Assembly: GCA_050084985.1 (NCBI GenBank)
Contig: JBITNC010000001.1
Coordinates: 28,148,001 to 28,212,000 of the forward strand
DNA length: 64,000 nt
Reading direction: 5' to 3'
From: Nageia nagi
Lineage: Eukaryota > Pinophyta
The position numbers and the translations under genes were made by a program. The notes below the pieces were generated by a model. It had not been told where the DNA came from, did not search any database, and saw nothing but the letters and a program-made list of their open reading frames with translations. This document shows, one piece after another, positions 27,001 to 39,000 of the stretch (its first letter is position 1; each line of letters starts with the position of its first letter).

Positions 27001-30000
27001 GCTATGGATAGCCAACCACTTTAGAAAAAATTCAATCTCAAATTTAGAAAAAAAAGATGCAAAATAGATTGGGGGTGAGACCCACCAATGTCCTCAACCC
27101 TTCCAAACCTTAAAATGACTTATATATTCATTACAAAACAAAAATAAAAATTTGAAAATTCTGTGCCGAGGCATTCCCCAAAAATGACCTCCCTCGTTCC
27201 TTGTTCCTAGGAACGCATTCCCCCATTCCTGAGGCCTTGTGGAATCTTGGAAATAATGTTTCAAAATAATTAAAGCTTACCTAATTAGATGTATGGGCAA
27301 AAACTTCAACTTCATATTGTACATAAAATAAATTTTATTTGCATAACAAATACAAAATTGTTTTTCAAAATAAAAAAGGAAAAGGTTTGAAGAGATAAGA
27401 CAATAATGAACTGGTGTTTCAAAATAACTTCACAACTTGAAACTTTAAAAAAGTGCAAAAATAAACAAATAACACTAACCCCTTTCATCATTTGTCCAAA
27501 CTATAATCTACAATACTACACTTGTGGGCAAAAGATTCCTCTTGGCTATCTTGGATTTTGCTCTTATCAATTACAAGTAGAGACAGATCATCACATTTCT
27601 AGATCCAATAGGATTGGATCTATTGCCTAAGCTTCACTTTTCGAAGTCCTTTCTACAATGAAATTCAAGTAACTATTTCTCATGAAAGGATTTACAAGGT
27701 TAACTTGCAACATTATTTCAATACCCCAACCAAAGGTGCTTGGCTTTGTATCTTCAATAAGCAATCACACAAAGAAACCATACCTTGTAGGCCTCTCGAA
27801 TCAACATATTGATGACGTCCTTCTACCCTCTTATCATAGCTACTAAGGCTCTAAATGCCCTTATAATGCTTCTAGGATCCATGTTAATTACGACCAACTA
27901 GTACAACTATGTATCCCCTCACAAATTGCTATTAAGGTCTCAATGATCTTTCATTTGCACAAGATTGGAAGGACCTATTGTTTCGTTTGTGTGGTTGGAT
28001 CTAATTTACAACAAAACTTGTTAGAAAAGCTGTAATATCCCAAAATAATTCCAGCATTGTAAATATTGTTGTCTTTGTGTTTTAACTTTTACATGTCTTT
28101 AGGCATCATTGAGAGTATTTTGTAATATTTTGTAGTTAAAATAGGAGTTATAAGGTTTTATAAGTGTGTTTTGACAAGTTGAATGTTAGTATATAGGTTA
28201 GTAGAGTTAATTATGGCATTATAAAGGTTGGTTTTTGGTGTCAAAAATAAAACTATATTATAGGCATTTGATAAAGTGACGTTTTGCAAATTATTATTAT
28301 TATTATTATTATTTCTTTGTTGTGTGGGGTCCAATATAACTTAATTGATCTCAACATGAGATTATATCATAGCCGTTGAATCTTATGAGATTGAAATCTA
28401 ATCTTAGCCCTCCATGGTTAAAGCTAAGGCTGAGACTTAATCTCACTTTAAGGTTTGAGAATAAAACGGACTTTAGGGTTTCATTTGTGGGATTGTGAAT
28501 TGAAGAATTTGGAATTTGGGAGAGTTTTGCTCTTTTGGGCTCTTGCATTCTACTGCAAGAGATTGATAGGGTCCCCTTTGGAGAGATCCATTGGAGGGTA
28601 TAGGTGTTAAGCCCTAGAGCTAACTACCCGTTGAAGAGGCAGATCTATCAACGGTTTGCATTGGAGCTTATTGGAGAATTTCAATTGGATTATTTCAAAT
28701 TTCAATGTGAGGGTTTGGAACCCTAGTGTGGTTTTCATGTGATTGCATCCAGCTATGTCGAGATAGTTCGATGTATTCAGATTGTATGCAGCATAAGAGG
28801 TTTTTTGTGTGATTCCAAAGTTTATTTGTCTCCTAGAGGAGAACGCTCAGTCTAGGGTTTCTATTTCATGCAGCTTGGTGGTAAATTTGAGTTGTATATG
28901 GGTTTATCTATCATGTGCCATTTGCAGAATATTTTCAATAAAATTGTGTGGCCAAATCTAGCCATTTGAGGGTTTGGTGTTATTTTTTGAAATGAATTGC
29001 AGATATGGTTTCAATAGTAGATTTTGATTTTATTTGCAAGGGTTTGTCTAATTTTATTTTAAGGTTTTAGAACTATTGTAATAATGAAGTGTGTTTTGTA
29101 TTTCTAGGGTTTGGAATTACCTAAGGTTTCTAATTTATTACTAATTATTTCAGCTAAGGTTTGTAAATTTTGATTTGGCAAATTATAAAAGTTCATACAA
29201 ACCATGGAAACCCAAATAAGATTTATAGAACAATTGCATACAAACCAAAGAATCCATTGAATGCCCAAATGAACATGCATATTACAGTTTTGATATAAAT
29301 TACATATGAAGCTTTTAAACAAGCCTGCATACACACACACCAATAGTTGCATTGAATTTACTCCTATAGTCTCTAACACTCTATTGCAACTCTACTGAAT
29401 ACATGGTCACCCTAATATGCAAATGCATAGCCTCATGGGATATTTAAATTCCTTACATATATCAAAATATCAAGTTTTAAGAACACAACTCATGTTTATT
29501 CAAATATCTACATTACAAAATAAACAAGATTAAACAACACATATGTCCAAGGTTATCATTACTTGATGATTCAGCTTTCACAATTGCCTTCATCACCCAT
29601 GCAAACATCATCTCCATGGTAATCAACTCCCAAACCCGACATTCCTTCTAATATTATTAGGCCTATAATCACTTAGCATCCATCAAGTCTTCATTGTTTT
29701 CAATGACCACTTAACTATCATCATTGTGCCTGATAATATTCCTTGTTGCGTTTGTTAGGTTATTTTCATTATCGTTTAACCCATTATTATCAAAATCGGT
29801 CAATTCAACAAGTAATTGTGAATCAAATCAACATTTTGACACATACAATTAGTCATCAAACAATTCGGTAAATTGTTTACTTGCTAATGTGTTCGATTAA
29901 TCAAGGGCAAAAAATTGAGATTAATCATCAATCCTGAGTAAAAAATTGTCGACATCAAGACAGGTGCAGTAATGAAGTTAAAAACAGAAAAAACTACTTC

Positions 30001-33000
30001 ATTTGATCCCGAGTAAAAAATCGTCAACGTCAATACAGGTGCAGCAATGAAGTTAAAAAACAGAAAAAACTACATTTCTAGTGTTCGCTTTCAACCAGCA
30101 GCCAAGAGGGCTAGGCTAAACAAGGAAAACAACATTGTTTACAATTTCGCAAAGACTCCAACACATCCAAATAAGTTTCTAAACCTTTTTCCAATGGTTT
30201 TTTAGTGTTGTTCGGTATTTCTCCATTTGTTTTTCTGCTGTTTTTTTCTAGTTTGTCAATGATTTTTAGTGGGTAAATTTGTTGTTTTTTTACAACTACA
30301 AGTATGATTTCATAATGGCTAAAGAGGGACCCTGTTTTGACTCATTACAAAGAAACTAGAAAAGCAGGCACTAATATTTGCAATTACTGCAACGAAACTA
30401 TTATTGGAAGCACACTCAGGATGAAGTATGATTTCGCGAGAATCCTTGTGAAAAATGTTAGACCTTGCCCCAAGGTGGGCATTGATGTAACTAGGCAAAT
30501 GAATGCCTACTTGGAGGCCCAACAACAAAAAAAGGGACGCAAAGAAAAGGGCACCAAAAGAGATGGTCAGAACTCCATCTTTCCCATTGCCACCTCCACC
30601 TCCACCCATAGGGTTTCCTTCTTCTACCCATGAAGAAGGTAGTGCCAGTGCCAATGTAGAACAAACCAACAAGATTAAGCACTCAACTAGCATTTCATTT
30701 TTTGTAGGCACTAGTGGTGCAAGGAGGTGTGATTTCTTCACCCCTCATGGTGCCCGAACCACACTTGATTCAACATGGAATAGGGTTAAGTTTAAAGAAG
30801 CTAGAAAGGCAATAGGAAATTTTTGGTATTACTTTGATATTCCCTTCAATGTGGCGAACTCACCATATTAGGACTACAAAGTTCATGCAAATTTGTAGTT
30901 TGTGGTCCTGGGCTCAAAGCACCAACTTAACATGAATTGCGAGGACCTATACTTGAGGAGGTTGTCTTAGACATTAGGGAGGCTTATTGAGGAGTAGAAA
31001 AAGATTTGGAAAAGAAAGGGTTGCAACATTCTCAATGATGGCTAAATCGATAAAAGGGGAAAAAATTGTTGAACTTTTTACTTTCTTCTTCAGGAGGTCT
31101 AGTCTTCCTTAAGTCAATGGATGTATCAAGAAATATAAAAAATGCCATGTATTTATTTGGCCAACTACAAAGGTCATCGAGGAGGTGGAGGTTGAGAACA
31201 TTTGTGCGAGTAAATTTTCTATCCATTTCATTTTGGTTTCTTTTGTGCAAGTTATCAAGTTTTGATTTAAATTTCCAATAATTAATTCATCCTTCATTTA
31301 AATTTTATGTTGTGCAAGTTATCACGGCTAATGCTTATGCATATGTTTCAACAGGGAGGGTGATTGAGGACACATTCCCCACCATTTCATACACTCCTTG
31401 TGTTGCACATGTCATCAATTTATGTCTCGAGGACATTGGAAAGATTAGTTGGATGAAGGAGGTTGTAGAAAAAACAAAAATATCACCAAGTATATCTACA
31501 ATCATTCTTGCCTCAATTTGATGAGGACAAAATTCACAGACAGAAAAGAGCTACTACATTCAAGTACAATTTCTATCTTTTCTTAATTTTCATTTATTTT
31601 ATTTTCAATTTTTTCATTAAAATAATTTTCGATTGAAAGACAGATTACAAATTTATTTGTCACTTGTACATGCAAGTGTTACACAATTTGCTACATCATT
31701 TATTTCATTGCGGAGTGTTTATAACAAACGAGTTGCATTGAAGCAAATGTTTGTGTACAACAAGTGGTTGGAGTCTAGATATGCACATGAACCTGAGGGC
31801 GGGAATGTAGTTGTGGCAATCTTTGATGTTGATTATTGGAAGGAAGCACATGAGATTATTAACGTATAAATCTTATAAGTCTATATTAATTTTCTACTTT
31901 CGTACTATTCTTATATAAAATTAATTAACAAATTTATTAATTTAGTTGCGTATTTTGCTTTGCAAATTCTTGAGCCCTAAAAGAGGGTGCTTTGCCTCGT
32001 GGACTAAAACAAACCCTCTATGGTGTACATATACAAGATGATGGATAGGGCCAAGTAGGCCATAGAGACTTTACAATCATGACGCAATTAGGTTTTGTAC
32101 CATTTGGGAGATGATTGATCGTAGGTGGACGAATCAATTGCATAAGCATCTATAGGCAACAGGGTTTTACATGAACCCCAAGTTCTATGAGGAAAATTTT
32201 GGTCCCTTGAATGGGGAGATTAATGAAGGTCTTCACTAGACTATTACTCAACTTTGAGGATTTTGAATTCAATTTTCAAGAATCAACTTTAATTTCAATT
32301 TTCAACTTTACCTATTGAATTACCCTATATTCGCTTTTGATAAACATTTACAAGCCTCCACTGAGCTCTTAATTGTATGGTGACTAATGTGGAAACTAGG
32401 TGCAAAATTTTCAAAAAAGAGATTCAAGATTACAAGAAAGCATCAAGCTACTTGTTTGCACCTCCAGCATGTGTAGATGCAAGGACAACACTAGCTCTAG
32501 ATAGCACAATAAATTTTTATGTTTTTTTAAAGTGAATTACCAAATTATTAACAAGTTCAAAAATGAAAAAAAAAAATTGTGTTCTTTTATTTTTTTCCAG
32601 GTGTGTTGGGATGATTATGGCAATAATGCACAAAATCTTGTCCAACGATGCAGTACTTATGGGTTTGAAAGAAATTGGAGCACTTTCGAGCATATACATT
32701 CGAAGAAGCACAATAGGCTCACCAAAGAGCGCTTGAATGATCTAGTTTTTGTGGATTAGAACTTTCGCCTCCATCATAGACAAATTGAAGGAACTAGTCA
32801 TGATGCAATAAAGTTGGATGAAATTGATCCAACTAACCCGTGGGCCTCATGCTGGAGGGATGTGCCAAAACATGTTAAGAGATTTTGATTTCAATTTTCA
32901 ACTTAACCTATTCAATTTGAATATAATAGCTTTTGATAGGCATTTACAAGTTAAGGATTTTGATTTCAACTTTTTGGATGTTGAAAGGTTCGTACAAGAA

Positions 33001-36000
33001 GCTATTGCAAGGGCAGAGGTAGAGGAAAGGGCAGCCACAACAACAAGATTAGAGTCATGAGCACAAAAAGGGGGTCCATCACAAGGACAAGTAGAACTAG
33101 AACCAAACCAAGGCCAGAGTAGCAAAAGACAGACAAAGAAAGGGGAAAGAAAGCCAAAGAAGATAAATGTTTCATTTTAGATTTTGTTTTGTCAAATTGA
33201 AAATCTTTGATGTATTTTGATCCTTGGACATTAAATATTTAATACAACACTCTACATTTTCCAATGTTACATTATGTTATCACTTGTGTAATGTGTTAAT
33301 TGATATGGAATGTTGTGTTATTTGATATAGAATGTTGAGAGAGTTAAAAATGATTCATTTAAATGTCTAATAGGGAAAATCCTCAATTTTTCTTATTTGT
33401 CGATTCCTAATTAATCAAATCCTCCAACCAAATGATTTTTTGTCGAATCCAATTCTGACAACTATGACTTTAACCTAACTCCCAAGCCATCACCTTAGTT
33501 GTCACCCTTAACAACTTTGTTCCTTACTCTTGCAATGTTGATGTCTATAACCTTTCTTTTTATCAATTAGATTCATTCCAGACATACTCCTTCATGCATT
33601 TAATTATCTCAACTTCCATCTTCTCTATAAGACTAATGAATTGTTGCTACATCAAAGTCTTTTCCAAAATGTTCATCAACACCATAGTGATAATTTCAAT
33701 GATTCCTAATTTCAATGTGTCTTGAGCATAGTTGTAAAACTCAGACTTGGCTTGGAAGTTGTGATGACCAATGTTTTGACCAATATGATAACCAAATAAA
33801 ACTTTCAATCGCCCTTCTAATGTGATGTATATCATTATCTTCTTTGCAACCTCATCCCATGGCCTTGGTAAATGTCATGTGCCTTTTTTACACTTATGCC
33901 TTTTGGAAATTTATAATGACCCATGGGATCCATTGGGGGCTTGACATCACCCTTTAGGGAATGTCTAAGCACATGTTAATTATAATTTAGGAGTGAATTT
34001 GGTAGTAGGAGCATTTATTGATAGTTTCACAAGTATTTACGCATCTTTGTAACCAAGTGAAGGGAATACGTGGGTCCTAGAGACCAAGTTGTGAGTCCAA
34101 TGTGGGAAGTCTCCCTCCTTGGATAGATAATAGGCTTTTAGTTGTGTCATGTTTGATTGTTAAGATCCCAAGGGTGATTATGCACATCCCAAGGATAGAT
34201 TCATGCACTAGAACATTGACGCCAAGCACTTGATGACTTCTAGGTGAGATCTAGATGTCAAGGTGAGGTGTCCAGCTATTAATAGACCCAGAGCAAGATT
34301 GAGAGGGAGCTTACGATGATTTTTGATATATGTTTGACACTTCAAAGTTGGTGTAAGCCATCTCTTGGGCCTCTTGTTGGACGAAAACCTGGCAAGACAG
34401 GAATCTAGCAGGATGCAACCCCGCCAAGTTTAGGAGCATTACTTCTATCCACTCGTGGACCACCAAGAGTTAGGAAGTGCCCTTTGGTGAAGCACCTAGC
34501 TTGTCTAAGGGAGTAGAGATTTAGTTCTTCATTGCGAGCTGAGCGCAAGTTGCATGGCAATAGTCACTTAGGGAGTTCTCATGCTACTTAGCAAGTTTTC
34601 ATGTTACTCGGCAAGTTTGACTATTATCAACACCAATAAGATACTTCTAATTTGACAAGAAACATTACTGCGAAACCCTAATTTTGTAATAACTTGGTTA
34701 GTCAAGCTCTAAATTTGATGAAATTTGAATTTCAACCACTTCAATATGTAATTGACAAATCCTCCAAATTTAACTGGAAATTTTGCAGAAATTTGAAAAA
34801 TATTCAAATTTGAAAACAGCTCTCTAAAGAAAAAACTTATGTGAATTTTCACCCACTAGTTGCCAACATATTGCTCTAATTACCACTTGAAATGATAGTA
34901 CTTATAGATAAGAGATGCAATAGTATTTCAAAATGAATAATTCTTTCAATAATATGAAAGATATAAATCTTCGAAGAATTACAGTAAAGCCACTTCAACA
35001 TGGCAACTCCCCTTTAACCACTTCAAGAGGACTGATCTTCAAATATTCGCCAATGAAAGACAAATATAGAAATATATAATATTTCATATTTGATGAAAAA
35101 TTTGAATGAATCCTTTCCTCTATATAATATATATTCTAGTTAAAGGACACATCCTTAAGAAAATTAATAAACCTATGATTAACACATAAGTAGTATTAAT
35201 TATAAGGTGGTATGATCAGATTATTATTAGCAAATTAATTAATAGATAATTATATTAGGTTCATAACATATACATGACCTCTTTTTTAACACCCTTGTAG
35301 AAAATATCAGCATTCCAAAAGAATTAACGGAAACCTTCGATCTTTCCTTTACTCTCAAATCTGTTCAGTTGAATATGAAGTTTCAAAATGGTAAGTGGAG
35401 GCAAAATCGCCCAGCCACCTAGCCAATGTGTTAGAGAAATGACGGCTAAAGCCACTGGAGGTCAGCACAAAAAAAGGTTGCAAAGTGGGATTCTACTCGA
35501 TACAACTTTTGGGGAAAACACTCATTGTCATGCTCAGAAAATTGAAGCTAGCTACAAGCGAACCCGAACATCAGATGGCATCTTGGGTTAAGATGTTTGG
35601 ACCTCAAAACAATGTATTCATCAAAATTGCTAGGTAGGCTAAAGTAGCTCCATATATAGCCTAGAGTTAGGCTGCAATCGAGATCACAAGGTGGACAACG
35701 TACTACAAGGGATGCAAAAAGTTCACGATTAGGCAAAGCATGTCTAGATGAAGATGAAGGAGGTCCACCAGCTCCTCCAGCATGCGTTGAAAGGCAAGCA
35801 AAAGATGGTACTTCTGGACAAATGCAAAACAATCAAGTCAATGAAAACATGCAAAGGGCCTTAGAATTCACAAAGCTGGAGGAGTTTGATGAGTGGGTGA
35901 GGGAGCTCAATGCAGAAGAGACTCGTATGACCTACTGAAAAGGCTCAGTAAGGAGTATCAGCAGTATGAGAATAAAATATGGAATGTCATGAAACAAATG

Positions 36001-39000
36001 GAACAAGCAGAGGAGCAAGGCTGTTTAGAATGGTGTTGACAAAGCTGCAGCTTGTAATGTCCTAAAAATAAATATTTTTGTAAATGTCTCCTACACTTAA
36101 TTATGAAAGTGAAAAGTGGCTCATGTGACTAGGCGACATAACATTAAGTTATTTTCATTTATGTTTTATTTCTTTATGTTGTAATAAGGCACTTTAAGTC
36201 AAATTAGGGTTTGGAGATGTCAACTTGAAATTAGACCTTCAAGCTATACAAGAGGATGGAGCATCCCATTTTGAGTATGTATTTCCTATTATATGACTTT
36301 GTATCTAAAACCCTAGGTTTCTTAAGGAAGGTTGCGCCCTACTCAAACTCCACCATTGTTTAAGAGATGTGCCCTAGCTCTGTTGGAGGCATTTCCAGTT
36401 GACAAGAGATGAGCCTTGTTGTTGCATTTGCAAACTAAGGAGATGTGCCCTTAGTCACTTGAAATTGTTGTGGAAGAAATCCAACCAGTTCGTGGTGATT
36501 TTTGCTATTGTGTTTTGTGCCCTTGCTGCCCTAGAAGGGGTTTCCAGCTTTGTGAGCAATATTCAGCCAGATTTCTATGTTTTTTTTGAGTTAATAGAAA
36601 CCCTAAGGGGGGTTTATCCCACTCTGGGGAGTTTTCAGGTTCATTTTATGTTCATATTTGAGTACCTTTTTGGATGTTCTTTCATTCTATCCATTCAAAA
36701 ATTAATACAATTCTATCCTGACTGATTTTTCTAATTGTGGTCCAACATTTGTGCTAATTTCTGTGTTTGAGTATTCAGTTTTGTGTAAAAATCAGAAATG
36801 AGTCATTTCACAGCTTGCTCAACAAGGAATAATGTGTCTAGTGCCTACCAAGTGATCATCTTGATAGGTGTCCATGATATCTAAGATATCTACTATAATT
36901 TATTTTGTGTTGGGAATGTAGTCTTCGTAGAAACACGAAGAGCCTTTGCTGTCCAAAAGTCACCAGAGCATTTGGAGGTTTGTGGTGCTTGTTTGCCAAC
37001 ATGATGTGGAAGGCCATTAAAAACATAGCTTTTTGCTTTACAAGAATATAATATAAAGTCTCTTTTTGAGCAAAAAAAGTAGATAAAAGAAATTCATTAA
37101 ACACACAATTAGTCCATGAAAAATGAAAGAAATCAAACACATCAAGCAGCGAGTGATGTGGATTTAATGAATTTAAAGATTTAGAGATGACAAGTCTGTA
37201 AACCTGGGTTCACCATCTCCATAACCTAACAGCATTAGAGTTCCATTCCTGAAAACCACAGAGTCTAAGGCAACAACTGGCAGAAGCTGCTCCGACAGTG
37301 CAATGTTTACTCTTTTCTGGGTAACTGCTACAGATTTAGCAGCATGTTCATTAATCTTGTTTCTTATGTATCCCTCCATTGACTTCACAAATGTATTAAA
37401 GTGATCTGAAAATGCCATCAGAATACTCCCGTATGGAATGTGAAGCATGTGATCCTTTCTAAACACGGACTTTGTTTGGGTGATACTTCTAGATGTTATT
37501 AAGCTTGCAAGAACAGGAGGAGAACCCTGTGCTAAATTATTTTGACTCCATTCTTTTCTGTCTGTCGTACTAGTGTAATTAGCTGCTCCTTTGTCAATCT
37601 TGTTTTCTACGCACACTGATCCCTTACCCTGTGTTTCATAACGATTCTCACCAGTTTTCGAACTTCCAGTTATTTGGCATGAATCATGAATAGCCTGAAC
37701 CAAAGCTTTGTAGATTGAACCCTTTCCACTGTTGACAGTACTCATAGATGAATGCTCTAAATACTGGTGAGATGAGATTGTTCCATGCCCTAGGCTGCTG
37801 ATGTCTCCATCCATCAATGGAACATCATCAAGCTTCTTCAAAGAGACACTAGAATCGTCTGTCCATGTAGACCCAATTCCTGACATTGCATGATGATTCT
37901 TATCTGCCACTTCTTTATTTGATAGAGGTGACAGCAAAAAATTATCTTCATCCATTTTATTTGCAACACTCTTCCAATCATGTTCATCCTGATCTTCCAT
38001 ACCCTTCTTTCTCTCCTCTGCTAAACCAATTCCTCCACTATATCCTCCATCTTCCACATCAGATTGCTGCCCCTTGTCCAGGTTTTCGAAGTATCTTCGT
38101 GCTGCAGCAGCACTGTGATCAAGGTTTCTTCTCCGCAATGTCACTCTCTGAGACAAAGATTCATTCTTCTGAACTGACCTGCCTAGTTGAAACCATATAG
38201 GACTCACCATGTTTTCAATGAACCACCTTTTTACATTTGGGATAGGAATCTTCAAGATGAAAGCTCCATCCAAATTATCAAGATCAAAGCGACCATCTAA
38301 TCCGCTACTTTTACAAATACCTTCCATGCATTTGTGATGAACGTGATCTCTACTTACTTCATGTCTAAAGAAACCCCTTTCTAAAGTAACCTCTTCTTCA
38401 ATGGAATTCATGGAATCACAATTTACCACTTCTCCGGTAGGCAAAGTGTCGTCTCTGCCCAACAAGCTTGGCTCCTCGGCGTCTGCAAAGATATATCCCT
38501 CCTGAGCCCATTTTCTTGCTGCCCTCTTTCTTTCATCAGCTCTGTGAATAGCTGTTTGTTCCCTGGCACACCTCCTAGTTTTTGTTCGATGATCAATGCC
38601 CTCCTCATTTGAACTATGCTTTTCCAAAGAATTTTCTAGAGGAGTTGGAATACCAAGCCATGTCCAGTCTTCTTTCTGGGCAATCAAAATATGCGGTTCA
38701 ACCAAGACAGCATCAAGCACAATCTGCCGCCGCTTTAGGCTGGCCAAAGGTCGAATTCGAAGTCTAACACTTGGAAACTCCCCGCAAGAAAATTCTTCCG
38801 AATGGGGACCCACAGAACAAGATTCTAATGTGATTCCCAAAGGAGAAACCCTCTGAACCCTGCCCAAATTAAGCTTCCGACCCAGATAATCCCCCATAAC
38901 AGAAGCAACAGAAGGCAAAACTCTCTGATCAATGTATGATTGGGCTCTGGCTTTCCCATACAAAAACAGAACTCCAAGGACAACCATTGTAGCAGCATAT

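Larger units (their letters stand above)
29782..33467 (+). mobile_element. Second hAT transposon, decayed, about 3.7 kb
   Basis: The left end CATTATTATCAAAATCGG and the right end in reverse complement, CATAGTTGTCAGAATTGG, agree at 13 of 18 positions. The flanks gtttaacc (29774-29781) and ctttaacc (33468-33475) agree at seven of eight, consistent with an aged 8-bp duplication. The right end resembles the right end of the hAT element at 6522-10457 (CATAGTTGG). It contains a hAT transposase pseudogene and a 75-bp tandem duplication (29932-30073). Confidence 0.65.
26504..37203. other. TIC236 intron 1
   Basis: 10.7 kb. It contains two solo LTRs, a small hAT-type element, a decayed hAT transposon and an unidentified coding-like remnant, each listed. 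The parts 27260-28030, 29190-29780, 33480-35680 and 36820-37200 show no gene or element that I recognise. Confidence 0.6.

Noticed and set aside
30319-30741. Minus-strand frame of 140 codons with a Gly-rich stretch
   Set aside because: It is antisense to the hAT transposase pseudogene; the Gly run is the complement of a CCACCTCCACC tract in that gene.
37886-38200. Plus-strand frame of 104 codons
   Set aside because: Shadow of the long TIC236 exon 1 on the other strand.
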